From positions 62,001 to 126,000 of the forward strand of contig JAHDXO010000013.1 in the NCBI GenBank assembly GCA_023382975.1: a stretch of 64,000 nucleotides of DNA, in the 5' to 3' direction. The notes beneath the pieces are model-generated. The model was not told the origin of the DNA. It saw only the letters and a list, made by a program, of their open reading frames with translations, and did no database searches. This document shows positions 19,167 through 28,727 of the stretch, piece by piece; position 1 is the stretch's first letter, and every line of letters begins with the position of its first letter. The DNA comes from Pirellulaceae bacterium. Its GTDB lineage: Bacteria; Planctomycetota; Planctomycetia; Pirellulales; Pirellulaceae. Made by a program: the position numbers and the translations under genes.

Positions 19167-22100
19167 GTGTTGAGAACTGCCAATCGAGTCCTTGTCCTCT
19201 TGCTCCTGGGTGCCTGCGGGATGGTGCAGGCCGCTTTTGTCGGTTCCCCGCTGCATGCCGCAGACAAGGATTTCGTGGGCATCCTGGCTTTGGCAGTCGA
19301 GAAGGACACGCTCCGTCAACTGGGATTATCGGAAGAGACGGAGCTTCAGTTGCTGGATCTGATCGATCAGCGGGAGAGCCAAGCGCTGGAGATCGTTCAA
19401 CAGAGTCGAGATCTGCCGCCTACGGAGGCGATTGCTCGACTGGCGCCGTTCGTGGCGGAATCCGAGCGGATGGGCCTGCGTCTGCTGACGGGCGCTCAAA
19501 TCGCCCGACTTCAGCAAATCCGCGTGCAGCGCAGCGGCCTGAAGTCGTTGGGCGAACCAAGTTTGGCCAGCGCGATCGGCTTGACCGAACAGCAGCAGCA
19601 AAAGGTTCAGGAACTGCTCCAGCAGCGTCAGGCCGATCTGGCGCGGAGCGATGAGAGCAAACGCGGCATCACCGACAAGATCTATGAACAACAGTTGCAA
19701 GCCCTGCTCACCGAGAAACAACGAGCGGATTGGGAAAAGATGGCGGGCTACACCGACGCCGAGGTGGGTTCGGAGGCAACCGCGCCTGAGTTGACCGTAC
19801 CCGCTGCGATGGCACCTTCTGTCACCGAACCGGCTGCGGCCGAACCGGCTGCGACCGAACCGTCTGTGACCGAACCGTCTGTGACCGAACCGTCTGTGAC
19901 CACACCGTCTGTGACCACACCGGCTGCGACCGAACCGGCTGCGACCACACCGTCTGCGACCACACCGTCTACGACCACACCGTCTACGACCACACCGTCT
20001 ACGACCACACCGTCTGCGACCACACCGTCTGCGACCACACCGTCTGCGACCACACCGGCTGCGACCACACCGGCTGCGACCACACCGGCTGTGACCACAC
20101 CGTCCGCGACCGAACCGGCTGCGACCGAACCGGCTGTGACCACACCGGCTGCGACCGAACCGTCTGTGACCACACCGTCTGTGACCACACCGGCCGTGAC
20201 CACACCGGCCGTGACCGAGCCGGCCGTGACCGAGCCGGCTGCGACCGAACCGGCTGCGACCGAACCGACAGCCATCGTACCTACAACGACAGCGCCTTCG
20301 ATCACGGCGCCTGCCGCGGCTCTTCCAACGACCTCGGAGCCCGCCGCGACGGAGCCTATCGAGACGGTTCCGACGGGTTCGGTTCCATCGGGGCCTGCGA
20401 CGACCGCGTCTACAGCCAAGCCGCAAGACGTCAAGTTGCGATTCAGCTTTTATGCATCGCCCTGGAAGGAAGTGCTTGAGTGGTTCGCCGAGCAAGCGGA
20501 CTTGTCCCTGGTGATCGACGTCCTGCCGGTCGGTTCATTCACGTACCGCGACGATCGGGAATATGGCGTTGATCAGGCACTGGACTTGCTGAACAGCTAC
20601 CTGCTGACCAAGGGCTATACCCTGGTCCGGCGCGAACGACTGCTGCTGGTGATCGATCTGGAGAGCCCGATTCCCGAGGAATTGGTCACCCTGGTAACGC
20701 TCGACGAATTAGACAAACGCGGTCGTTACGAGTTGGTGAAGTGCGTGTTCCCGCTGGCCCGGATGACGGCCGACGAAGCGCGGCGGATGGTCGAAGGTTA
20801 TCTAGGGCCGCAGGGGTTGGTCATTGGCTTTCCGGCCGCGCGTCAGATCCTGGTCACCGAAACGGCGGGCAAGCTGCGGGTGATCCGCGATATGATCGCC
20901 CGCGTCGAAGATCCCAAGCTGGGCGGTTTGGAGAGGATCGTCGATTTCCAGTTGGCTCACGTCACGGCCGAAGAAGTGCTGGCCATCGCGCGACCGCTGT
21001 TGGGACTGACGGCGGACCAGAACTACAACGCCGAGATCAGCATTTCGAGCGACCCGTTGGGGACGCGGCTGTTTGCGACGGGCAATCCGGACAAGATGCA
21101 GTTGCTGGCCGACCTGATCCCGCGGATCGACCGTGAATCGGCCGTCGTCGGCAGCGAAGGCGTCGAGCCGGAGGAGCCGACGCTCAGGACTTTCTACATC
21201 AAAGCGGCCGATCCCCAATTGGTTCTGCGGATCTCGCAGACGCTGCTGGCGAACCTGCCGGGAGTCCGCATGGAGATCGATGCCACTTCGAACAAGCTAG
21301 TGGCGTTGGCCCGCGAGTCCGAGCACAAGATGATCGAGAATACGATCGCCCAGTTGGAGGGCCAGACGAAGCGTTTCGAGGTCATCCAACTGAAACGCAC
21401 GGACCCGCAATTCATCGTGCTGGCGTTGAACAAGTTTTTTAACCTCGGCACGGGAGAAACTCCGAATCCCGATGATCCGATCATCGACGGCGACCCGTTG
21501 ACCATGAAACTGTGGGTCCGCGCCACAGAGACTCAACTAGAGGACATCCGCGAATTGATCGACAAGCTGGAAGGCCCCGAGGATGAGGAGACGACCGGCA
21601 GCAACTATCGGATTCTGCCGTTCACTGGGCCGGCAACTCAGTCTGCGCTGGAGACGGTCGAGCAGCTCTGGGACCGCAAGAACAAGATCCGCATGGTGAC
21701 GCCATCGACGTTGAAGCCCACGGATATCCGTCTGCGGTCGATTACGCCGCTGGACGAAGAAGACATCGAGGTCGACGGACTTTTCCCTCTTCAGCCCCAG
21801 ACGGATACGCCTTCGCAGCCGGTTCCCCTGGAACCCTCGGCAGGGCCGAGCCGCGATTCGAGTCCGGCGACGAACCGATCGGCAGCAGCCAGCCTCCGCG
21901 GTTCGCAGTTCCACTTCGCCAGTCAACTGCGGCCCGCGGCCGATAGCGACCAGGGCCCAGCCAACGCGGACCAGCCCACGGACGAACCTCCCGAGATCCA
22001 GGTGGCGATCACCCCAAACGGCCTGCTGATCAAGTCGGACGACAAGGAAGCCCTGGACAAGTTCGAGGAATTGTTTCGGATGGCGGCCGGTCCCTCCGCG

Positions 22101-23132
22101 ACGGTACCGCAACGGCAAATCACCGTGTTTTATTTGAAGTATGCCAAAGCCGAGGTGGCGAACACGCTGCTTCAGGAAGTGTTGACTGGTCCCGGCGCTG
22201 ATTCCGGCGGCGGTTCGTTGCTGGGCGATGTGACGTCGAACCTGCTTGGTGGAGGATTGCTCGGTGGCTTGGTGGGCAGCTTGGCCGGCGGCACGAGCGA
22301 CGCCACGACGAGCACGATGCAGGGCACCGGTCTGATCACCGTGGTGCCCGATCCTCGCCTCAATGCGCTGATCGTCGAAGCCAACGACGTCGATCTGCAG
22401 TTTGTCGAGCAGTTGTTGCGCGTCATCGACCGCGAAAGCAGCATTACGGACATCGAAACGGCGGGACTTCCGCGACTGATCCCGGTGATCCACAACTCGG
22501 CCGAAGAAATCGCCGGGGTGGTGCGGCAAGTCTACGCAGACCGGATTGCCACGAGCGGCGGCCAACAGCGCCAACCTTCGCCCGAAGACCTGATCCGGGC
22601 TCTGCGAGGCCAACGCGGGGGCGGGAATCAAGAGTCTCGCGGCGAGATCCAGAAGATGACGGTCGGCGTCGATGCACGCAGCAATTCGATCATCGTCTCG
22701 GCCCCTGAACCGCTATTCCTGCAAGTCAAAACGCTGGTCGAGCAGATCGACCAGCCAGGCAGTCCCGATTCGGACGTGGTCTCGATCGTGCCGATCAAAG
22801 TGTCGGATCCCGAGGTGGTCAAGAAAGCGCTGGGCTCGCTGATGACCACCCAGACAACGACTCGCTCCTCGTCGACGCAGCAGGGCGGCGGTTCCAGCGG
22901 ACCCAGCGCGGCCGAGGTCGATCAGCGCATGGAGTTCCTGCGGCGTCTGCGCGAATCCGGCGGCTTTGGCGGCGGACCTCCCGGCGGATTCGGTGGCGGA
23001 CCTCCCGGCGGATTCGGTGGTGGGATGATGGGCGGAGGACCACCGTCCTCCGGTGGCAGCAGCCGATCGACGACCGGCGGCTCAAGCCGGGGTGGATCCT
23101 CCAGTGGTCGCGGCTCACGAGGCGGACGTTAG
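19167..23132 (+). CDS. Barrel-less secretin N-domain protein with pentapeptide array
   Basis: A 1321-residue exported protein. The start is taken as GTG at 19167 because it follows AAGGA (19154-19158) by 8 nt and begins a hydrophobic signal with a possible lipobox (LGAC, Cys17). Residues about 30-210 are helical and Gln/Leu-rich, similar in style to Spy-like proteins. Residues 218-367 are thirty pentapeptides of the type (S/A)xT(E/T)P. From about residue 425 to 1250 there are repeated secretin N1-like modules, such as LNALIVEANDVDLQFVEQLL and SNSIIVSAPEPLFLQVKTLV. The C-terminus is Gly/Ser-rich. The conserved secretin barrel domain of GspD/PilQ is not visible. It lies upstream of the gsp operon and may be a periplasmic component of that machine or of another one. 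Confidence 0.8.
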   Translation: MLRTANRVLVLLLLGACGMVQAAFVGSPLHAADKDFVGILALAVEKDTLRQLGLSEETELQLLDLIDQRESQALEIVQQSRDLPPTEAIARLAPFVAESERMGLRLLTGAQIARLQQIRVQRSGLKSLGEPSLASAIGLTEQQQQKVQELLQQRQADLARSDESKRGITDKIYEQQLQALLTEKQRADWEKMAGYTDAEVGSEATAPELTVPAAMAPSVTEPAAAEPAATEPSVTEPSVTEPSVTTPSVTTPAATEPAATTPSATTPSTTTPSTTTPSTTTPSATTPSATTPSATTPAATTPAATTPAVTTPSATEPAATEPAVTTPAATEPSVTTPSVTTPAVTTPAVTEPAVTEPAATEPAATEPTAIVPTTTAPSITAPAAALPTTSEPAATEPIETVPTGSVPSGPATTASTAKPQDVKLRFSFYASPWKEVLEWFAEQADLSLVIDVLPVGSFTYRDDREYGVDQALDLLNSYLLTKGYTLVRRERLLLVIDLESPIPEELVTLVTLDELDKRGRYELVKCVFPLARMTADEARRMVEGYLGPQGLVIGFPAARQILVTETAGKLRVIRDMIARVEDPKLGGLERIVDFQLAHVTAEEVLAIARPLLGLTADQNYNAEISISSDPLGTRLFATGNPDKMQLLADLIPRIDRESAVVGSEGVEPEEPTLRTFYIKAADPQLVLRISQTLLANLPGVRMEIDATSNKLVALARESEHKMIENTIAQLEGQTKRFEVIQLKRTDPQFIVLALNKFFNLGTGETPNPDDPIIDGDPLTMKLWVRATETQLEDIRELIDKLEGPEDEETTGSNYRILPFTGPATQSALETVEQLWDRKNKIRMVTPSTLKPTDIRLRSITPLDEEDIEVDGLFPLQPQTDTPSQPVPLEPSAGPSRDSSPATNRSAAASLRGSQFHFASQLRPAADSDQGPANADQPTDEPPEIQVAITPNGLLIKSDDKEALDKFEELFRMAAGPSATVPQRQITVFYLKYAKAEVANTLLQEVLTGPGADSGGGSLLGDVTSNLLGGGLLGGLVGSLAGGTSDATTSTMQGTGLITVVPDPRLNALIVEANDVDLQFVEQLLRVIDRESSITDIETAGLPRLIPVIHNSAEEIAGVVRQVYADRIATSGGQQRQPSPEDLIRALRGQRGGGNQESRGEIQKMTVGVDARSNSIIVSAPEPLFLQVKTLVEQIDQPGSPDSDVVSIVPIKVSDPEVVKKALGSLMTTQTTTRSSSTQQGGGSSGPSAAEVDQRMEFLRRLRESGGFGGGPPGGFGGGPPGGFGGGMMGGGPPSSGGSSRSTTGGSSRGGSSSGRGSRGGR
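19818..20267 (+). repeat. Thirty tandem 15-bp units encoding (S/A)xT(E/T)P
   Basis: Thirty consecutive in-frame 15-bp units encode SVTEP, AATTP, STTTP and close variants, and about seven degenerate units follow to roughly 20372. The array makes an extended Pro/Thr linker between the N-terminal helical part and the secretin-N modules. Unit length is a multiple of three, so copy-number change would not shift the frame. Confidence 0.95.
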
Positions 23133-23296
23133 AGCGTTTCGTAGGGTGATGTGAAGCAAGTTCGAAGATCAAGTCCAGAATCTGAGATTCAATTTCCTTT
23201 TGTCGACTAGTCCTCTTGGCATCCGTGCCCTTGCCAGCCGCGCTAGTTGAGGCATTGAACGGATAATTCTGGGTTGGCCCAGCGGAGTGGCGGATC

Positions 23297-24136
23297 ATGG
23301 AGTTGCTGAACCGGATGCTGGTCTTTGCCGCCTACGTTATCGTCGGTTGCGTCATCGGCATCGGCGCGTGGGCCGGGGGCATATTCTACGCGAATTCCAA
23401 CGGGTTCCGAGACGTAACGGGCGATCGGGATCCAGGAACGGAACTCGCTGCCAGCGGCGACGACGCCGGCGGACCAACTCCCGGGGTTCATGTCGAGCAC
23501 CTGTTTGCCCAGCGAGCGCAGATCGAGCGACTGCAGGCCGCCTTGGCTCAAAAAGACACCCTGCTGGACCGGAAAACGCGGCTTCTCGATCAGAAGACCG
23601 AGGAGCAACTGGCCCTGCAAAGGGAAATGGAGTCGGCGATAGGCATGTTGGAGATGCTGGCAGCCGAGGTGTTCTCTCGGCGAACCGAACCGGTCGAGGG
23701 CGACGAAGACCGGTTGTCAGCCGACTTGGAACGACTCCGCGAAGAACGAAACAAGAATCTGGCGTTGGCCGAGAAACTGCAAACGGATTTGGACGAACTG
23801 AAGGCCGAATTGGCGACAACCGACGAGAGAATTCAGCAGTTGCAGGACCAATCCGAGCTGGAGACGACGGTGCTGCTGGCGGAAATGCGAACGTTTCAGA
23901 CGGTCGCCACCCAGGCTCTGGCCGGACTGGGCGGCGAGTCGGTGACGGCGCTGGTCGAATTGCTGTCCGATCCTCGGCCGCGAGTCCGCCGCTGGGCGGC
24001 GTCGGTGCTCGGACAGATCGGCCCGCCCGCCCGGGACGCAATCCCCGCCCTGGTCGACGCCATGGCGGACGAAGATCCGGCTGTGCAGCAGGAAGTGCGC
24101 CGCGCGCTGGACATCATTCAGCCGCTGGAACGTTGA
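23297..24136 (+). CDS. Membrane-anchored coiled-coil protein with HEAT repeats
   Basis: A 279-residue protein. An N-terminal membrane helix (about residues 8-30) is followed by a long coiled coil (about 70-200, with many Glu, Leu, Arg and Gln heptads) and two C-terminal HEAT-like repeats (about 215-275, RVRRWAASVLGQIG and AIPALVDAMADEDPAVQQEV). The start is supported by GGAG at 23284-23287. It probably spans the inner membrane with the repeats on one side as a protein-binding platform. It sits between the secretin-N gene and the EF-hand gene, all on the same strand, suggesting association with the secretion locus. No family name was recognised. Confidence 0.8.
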   Translation: MELLNRMLVFAAYVIVGCVIGIGAWAGGIFYANSNGFRDVTGDRDPGTELAASGDDAGGPTPGVHVEHLFAQRAQIERLQAALAQKDTLLDRKTRLLDQKTEEQLALQREMESAIGMLEMLAAEVFSRRTEPVEGDEDRLSADLERLREERNKNLALAEKLQTDLDELKAELATTDERIQQLQDQSELETTVLLAEMRTFQTVATQALAGLGGESVTALVELLSDPRPRVRRWAASVLGQIGPPARDAIPALVDAMADEDPAVQQEVRRALDIIQPLER

Positions 24137-24145
24137 CGAATTGTC

Positions 24146-24160
24146 TGTTCCGCCGGAACA
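24146..24160. terminator. Short palindromic hairpin after the coiled-coil gene
   Basis: TGTTCC and GGAACA arms separated by 3 nt, starting 10 bp after the stop codon at 24136. It could be a weak terminator or an operator for the downstream EF-hand gene; no T-run follows. Confidence 0.35.
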
Positions 24161-24246
24161 TGTTGGGACATAATAGGTTTATTCTGAAGTCATAGGCCCC
24201 ATTCAGGTTGGGCATGTCGGAGATCTCGTCTCGGAGGAGGCAGGCC

Positions 24247-25725
24247 ATGAATCGTGCAAATTTCCTTGGGTGCGTAGCGGGTCTGGCATTGCTTGCCATC
24301 GGGTCGCACTCTCGTCAAGCCGCGGCACAGGATCCCAGCGAGTTCCTCAAGCGACTGGACACGAACGGCAACGGGATGGTCGATCCGTCCGAATTGGAGG
24401 GTCGATTTGGCTCGTTTGTCCAGCGGATGGCCGAAAACAACCCGAGACTGGATTTCTCGCGGCCCGTACCGATCAGTCGCGTGGCCGAGGAGTTCACTCG
24501 CATGCGTGAAGAACGCATGCAAGGGGGCGGAGGCCCTCCGTTTGGAGGTCCAGGCGGCGGTCCTCCAGGCGGCGGTCCTCCGGGTGGCGGTCCTCCGGGT
24601 GGCGGATTCCAGGGACGAGGTGGTCCTCCTGGCGGTGGAGGTCCCGGAGGAGGTCCGCCGGGACGAGGTGGTCCGCCGGGACGCGGCGGCGACGATCAGG
24701 GGGGACGTGGTGGTCGAAGCGACGAGCAGAACAACCCCTACCGGCCATCGACCACGAAGGTCGAACCGTTGGTGCCCGGATTTGGTGAAGTGGAAGTGCT
24801 GACGGCGCCTCCCGGATTTGGGTCGGAGGGCGAGTTGTTCTCGGTCCAGGTCAGCGACCAGGATCGACAGGAAGCGGCGCGGGCCTTCGGGTACTACGAC
24901 GCGAACAAAGACGGCAAGATCGACCGCGAGGAGATGAACCGCAGCCGCTACGGCGCGGATCTTTTGATGTACGACAGGAACCGCGACGGAGCGATCACCC
25001 TGAACGAAATGGAATACCGCTACGCGCGACGCCGAGTCGAGAACAGTCGAAACGCCGGAAGCGGAGGCGGCAGTCCGCAGGCGGCCAACACCGGGGACCG
25101 CGGTGGTCGAGGCAATCGCGAAGGGGGACGGGGTGGCGACCGTCGCTCGTCCGAGGGCGGGGAAGACAACCCCAACCCGTTCGCCGATCTCAGTTCGTAC
25201 CGGATCGTGCCACCGGTCGAGCGGTTACCGGCGGGGCTGCCCGACTGGTTTGCCCGCAACGACGCCGACGGCGACGGCCAGATTTCCATGGCCGAGTTCT
25301 CCGCGACTTGGACAGATGCCGTGTTCGAGGATTTTCTGCAGTTCGATACGAACCGCGACGGGCTGATCACTCCGACGGAATGCTTGAAGGCTCAGGCGGC
25401 GGGCGCCCAGCGCGGAGCGGCCGTTGCGGTGGCCGCGGCCGAGTCCTCGAACGCTGGCTCGCAGGCAGCCGCCTCCGGGCAACCATCTGGCGGCGATGCC
25501 CCAGCCACGACGGCGACGACCGAGCCCGGTGGCGCGGCGCCCGCTATCGACACGAGATACTTGGACTACTACAAGAAATTGGTAGCCAAATACGACACGA
25601 ACAAGGACAATGTGCTGACGAAGGACGAGTGGAGCAAAATGTCGAAGGATCCCGTGGCGGCGGATGCCAACCGTGACGGAAAGATCACCGTCGAGGAGTT
25701 CGCGCGTTGGTCGATGCAGCGGTGA
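24247..25725 (+). CDS. Secreted EF-hand calcium-binding protein
   Basis: A 492-residue exported protein. A signal peptide (residues 1-27) is followed by at least seven EF-hand loops of the DxNxDGxIxxxE type: about residues 38-49 (DTNGNGMVDPSE), 218-229 (DANKDGKIDREE), 241-252, 338-349 (DADGDGQISMAE), 367-378, 448-459 and 472-483. A Gly/Pro-rich low-complexity stretch lies at about residues 95-160. The start at 24247 directly follows GGAGGAGG at 24233-24240 and begins the signal peptide. EF-hand proteins of this kind are frequent in planctomycetes and are probably calcium-dependent periplasmic or surface proteins. Its position before the gsp genes may be meaningful because one pseudopilin there also carries an EF-hand-like loop. 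Confidence 0.88.
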   Translation: MNRANFLGCVAGLALLAIGSHSRQAAAQDPSEFLKRLDTNGNGMVDPSELEGRFGSFVQRMAENNPRLDFSRPVPISRVAEEFTRMREERMQGGGGPPFGGPGGGPPGGGPPGGGPPGGGFQGRGGPPGGGGPGGGPPGRGGPPGRGGDDQGGRGGRSDEQNNPYRPSTTKVEPLVPGFGEVEVLTAPPGFGSEGELFSVQVSDQDRQEAARAFGYYDANKDGKIDREEMNRSRYGADLLMYDRNRDGAITLNEMEYRYARRRVENSRNAGSGGGSPQAANTGDRGGRGNREGGRGGDRRSSEGGEDNPNPFADLSSYRIVPPVERLPAGLPDWFARNDADGDGQISMAEFSATWTDAVFEDFLQFDTNRDGLITPTECLKAQAAGAQRGAAVAVAAAESSNAGSQAAASGQPSGGDAPATTATTEPGGAAPAIDTRYLDYYKKLVAKYDTNKDNVLTKDEWSKMSKDPVAADANRDGKITVEEFARWSMQR

Positions 25726-25782
25726 TTCACCACCGATTTCCCGACTCGTTGAGCGACACCCATACTACCAAGGAGAAGATCG

Positions 25783-26583
25783 ATGAAGCGAACATGGTCG
25801 TGCGGCGCAGTTCTGGCTGCCACCCTCGTATTGATTTCCGGCATCGGCTTGCATGCGCAGCCACCGGCTGGCGGGCCGGGAGGAGGCCCCGGCGGGCCAG
25901 GAGGATTCGGTGGGTTTGGCGGGCCGGGCGCGTTCGGCGGCTTCGGCATGGGCGGTCTCGGAGGCGGTGACAATTTGACGCTGTTGCTCCGAGCTGACGT
26001 GCGGGGCGAATTGGAGCTTCTGGACGAGCAGGTCGCCGAATTGCAGAAGCTGGCCGACGGCATGCGGGACCAGTTCCGCGATCTCATGACGCCTGACGAG
26101 AACGTCTCATGGCAGGACCGCATGCAGCGGTTCCGGGAAGTCGCCGAGAAGGCACGCGACGAAGCGCAGCAGAAAGTCGACAAGATCCTCCTGCCTCACC
26201 AGAAGAAGCGTCTCGAACAACTGAGCAACCAGATGCGGATGCCCGGGGGCGCTATGCGCGGCATGACAGGCGGCCCGCTGGCGGACGAACTCGGCCTGAG
26301 CGACGCTCAACGCGAGAAGATCCGGGCCAAGGCCGAGCAACTGGAAGCCGAACTGCGTAAGAAACTGGCCGAAATGCGGGCGCAGGCTCAGGCCGAGCTG
26401 CTCAAGGAACTGACGCCCCAGCAGCAGGCCAAGATCAAGGAGATGTTTGGCGAACCGTTCGAGTTCCGTCGCGATGAAATGCCCCAGGTCGGGCGCGGTG
26501 GTCCAGGTGCCCAGGGTGGCCCCGCCGGTCGCGGAGACGCCAACCAGGGAGGTCGCGGAGCACGCCCCGCACGAGGGAACTGA
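25783..26583 (+). CDS. Spy/CpxP-like periplasmic protein
   Basis: A 266-residue exported protein with a signal peptide (residues 1-25), a Gly/Pro/Phe-rich segment (about 26-62), a helical Gln/Glu/Arg-rich core with LTPQQQAKIKEMFGEPF near residue 205, typical of the LTxxQ-containing Spy/CpxP fold, and a Gly/Arg-rich tail. AAGGAG at 25770-25775 supports the start. Spy-type proteins are ATP-independent periplasmic chaperones or stress sensors. The Gly-rich N-terminal and C-terminal parts resemble the low-complexity segments of the EF-hand and secretin-N proteins upstream, which suggests they work in the same compartment. Confidence 0.8.
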   Translation: MKRTWSCGAVLAATLVLISGIGLHAQPPAGGPGGGPGGPGGFGGFGGPGAFGGFGMGGLGGGDNLTLLLRADVRGELELLDEQVAELQKLADGMRDQFRDLMTPDENVSWQDRMQRFREVAEKARDEAQQKVDKILLPHQKKRLEQLSNQMRMPGGAMRGMTGGPLADELGLSDAQREKIRAKAEQLEAELRKKLAEMRAQAQAELLKELTPQQQAKIKEMFGEPFEFRRDEMPQVGRGGPGAQGGPAGRGDANQGGRGARPARGN

Positions 26584-26654
26584 ACGCGGTTCGCAGAAGA
26601 AGCAGACATGCCCGTCAGGACTGACAGAAATTCCTGGATACGGGCACCCGCCAG

Positions 26655-26678
26655 ACCCCCCGAGTTTCTACGGGGGGT
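26655..26678. terminator. Hairpin in the Spy-like to gspE intergenic region
   Basis: A perfect 8-bp stem (ACCCCCCG paired with CGGGGGGT) with an 8-nt loop, 72 bp after the Spy-like stop codon in a 323-bp gap. No T-run follows. It probably ends the upstream unit and separates it from the gsp operon. The rest of the gap shows no gene. Confidence 0.6.
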
Positions 26679-26844
26679 TCCCGAAACCAGCCCCCTATCC
26701 CGCAACGAGATATCCTTCGCTTGTCACCCGTTGTTTCGGGGGAATTTCGGGAAACGTCGCCGCCTGCAAGCAGATTCTTCGGAACGTCGCAGTTCGGGGA
26801 AGGTTCCATTGCTTGGTGGCGGGGTGTCTGCCGATTTCGCGAAC

Positions 26845-26850
26845 TATAAT
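26845..26850 (+). promoter_or_regulatory. Candidate -10 element of the gsp operon
   Basis: A perfect TATAAT 56 bp before the gspE start codon, in an otherwise GC-rich region. A matching -35 hexamer at the normal distance is not convincing, so the assignment rests on the -10 alone. Confidence 0.35.
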
Positions 26851-26906
26851 AGCAGGGTTGACTTTATGTTGCCGGGTTGACCGGCCGTGGGGAGTGTAAA
26901 CGAGTC

Positions 26907-28613
26907 ATGGACGCGGGCGAAATTCTCTTGCGACGCGGATGCCTGGATCAGCGCCAGTTGGATCTTGCGCGCGAACGAGGGGGCGAATCGCTGCTGGATG
27001 CGGTGATCGAGCTTGGATTTGTCAACGAAGAGGACGCTCTGCGGGCCATCGGCGACGCGGTCGGGCTGGACTTCGTCGACTTGACGTCGATCGAGGAATC
27101 CGGTCTCGCCCAGTTGCTGAAGGATTTTCCTCAGAAACTGATCTACCGCCAGTCGCTGTTCCCGATCAGCCGCAACAACGGCACGATCGTGGTGGCGACC
27201 AGCGATCCGTTCGATTTGTATCCGATCGACGAGGTGAGTGCGGTCACCGGTTTGACCGTCATCCCGGTTCTGGCTTCGCGGGTTGAAATCGCCAAGTTGG
27301 TCAAGAAACACTTGGGCGTGGGCAGCGAAACGGTCGAGGGACTGATTGCCCAGACGGAATCGGACGATGGCGTCGAACTGCTGGAGGATCTGGACCTGGA
27401 CGGCTCGGAATTGTCCGAGATGGCCCAGGAAGCGTCGGTCATCCGGCTGGTAAACGAAATCCTGCTGGAAGCGATCGAGACGAAGGCCAGCGACGTCCAT
27501 ATCGAATCGCAACCGTCGGGACTGGTAGTCCGCTACCGGGTCGACGGCATGTTGCAGCCGCAACCGGTGCCGCCGGAGATCCATCGTTTTGAAGCGGCGA
27601 TCGTCAGCCGTTTGAAGATCATGGCTCGCTTGAACATCGCCGAAAAACGTCTGCCCCAGGACGGGCGGATCAAGCTGAAAGTGCGCGGCCGCGAGGTGGA
27701 CGTGCGCGTGTCGGTGATCCCGATGATCCACGGCGAAGGCATCGTGCTGCGTATCTTGGACAAAGGAGCGATGGTCTTCGAGCTGAAGTCGCTCGGCATG
27801 GACGAATCGACCTACCGGATCTACCGCCAGTTGATCGATCTGCCGCACGGCATCATCCTGGTCACCGGGCCAACTGGTTCGGGAAAAACGACGACGCTGT
27901 ACAGTTCGCTGATCGAGATCAATCGCCCGAACATCAAGATCATCACGACCGAAGATCCCGTCGAATACCAGTTGGAAGGGATCAACCAGATCCAGATCCA
28001 CTCCCGGATCGGCCTGACGTTCGCGCATTCGCTGCGAAGTATTCTGCGTCACGACCCGGACGTGGTGCTGATCGGCGAAATCCGCGACCTGGAGACCGCC
28101 GAAAACGCGATCCAGGCGTCCCTGACCGGCCACTTGGTCTTCAGCACGCTGCACACGAACGATGCCGCGGGCGCCTACACGCGGTTGGTGGACATGGGGG
28201 TCGAGCCGTTCCTGGTATCCAGCACGGTCGAGGCGGTGATGGCACAGCGTCTGGTCCGGCGTTTGTGCCCGAAATGCAGGCACCCTTACCAACCCGTGCT
28301 GGACGATCTGCCGCCGGATTTCCCGCGCGAAGCGTTGGAAGACCGGCCCCTGTATCAACCGGCCGGTTGCCGACACTGCCGCCAATCCGGCTACACCGGC
28401 CGAATGGGCATCTACGAGTTGTTGGTCACAACCGAAGATGTCCGACACTTGGCCCACGACAACGCCAGCACTTGGGACATCAAGAAAGCTGCTGTGCGCA
28501 GCGGCATGGTGACGTTGCGCATGGACGGTTGGAAAAAGGTGGTCGCGGGGCAGACCAGCGTTGACGAGGTGATTCGGGTGACCAAGGGAGACCGCGAAAT
28601 TTCGATGACGTAA
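26907..28613 (+). CDS. gspE: Type II secretion ATPase GspE (GspE/PilB family)
   Basis: A 568-residue assembly ATPase that powers pseudopilus growth at the cytoplasmic face of the inner membrane. An N-terminal GspE N-domain (about residues 1-150) precedes the ATPase domain, which carries Walker A GPTGSGKT (residues 321-328), an Asp box in TTEDPVEYQ, Walker [10 protein letters not shown] and the His box [10 protein letters not shown] zinc motif with two CxxC pairs (CPKC and CRHC) follows, as in canonical GspE/PilB. The ATG at 26907 is chosen over an upstream TTG because the family N-terminus begins there. It is the first gene of a collinear gspEFGHIJK operon. Confidence 0.93.
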   Translation: MDAGEILLRRGCLDQRQLDLARERGGESLLDAVIELGFVNEEDALRAIGDAVGLDFVDLTSIEESGLAQLLKDFPQKLIYRQSLFPISRNNGTIVVATSDPFDLYPIDEVSAVTGLTVIPVLASRVEIAKLVKKHLGVGSETVEGLIAQTESDDGVELLEDLDLDGSELSEMAQEASVIRLVNEILLEAIETKASDVHIESQPSGLVVRYRVDGMLQPQPVPPEIHRFEAAIVSRLKIMARLNIAEKRLPQDGRIKLKVRGREVDVRVSVIPMIHGEGIVLRILDKGAMVFELKSLGMDESTYRIYRQLIDLPHGIILVTGPTGSGKTTTLYSSLIEINRPNIKIITTEDPVEYQLEGINQIQIHSRIGLTFAHSLRSILRHDPDVVLIGEIRDLETAENAIQASLTGHLVFSTLHTNDAAGAYTRLVDMGVEPFLVSSTVEAVMAQRLVRRLCPKCRHPYQPVLDDLPPDFPREALEDRPLYQPAGCRHCRQSGYTGRMGIYELLVTTEDVRHLAHDNASTWDIKKAAVRSGMVTLRMDGWKKVVAGQTSVDEVIRVTKGDREISMT

Positions 28614-28631
28614 GACGGCCGAGCCGCGTTG

Positions 28632-28690
28632 GTTGGAGTTCACGCCTCCGCGTGTTTTTCTCGCCAACACGCGGAAGCGTGAACACCAGC
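28632..28690. repeat. Inverted pair of a dispersed 25-bp repeat (hairpin)
   Basis: Two 25-nt arms (28632-28656 and 28666-28690) match as an inverted repeat at 22 of 25 positions, with a 9-nt loop. The core, ACACGCGGAAGCGTGAAC, is the same motif that occurs in tandem at 56636-56747. It lies in the 114-bp gspE-gspF gap and could act as an attenuator or be a mobile palindromic element. Confidence 0.8.
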
Positions 28691-28727
28691 GAGCCCGTTG
28701 AAAACTGAAGCTTGAGTAGATTTGAAC

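Noticed and set aside
19326..20495. Minus-strand frame of Gly/Arg- or Val/Ala-rich repeats
   Set aside because: It arises only because the 15-bp pentapeptide units of the plus-strand gene keep all frames open.
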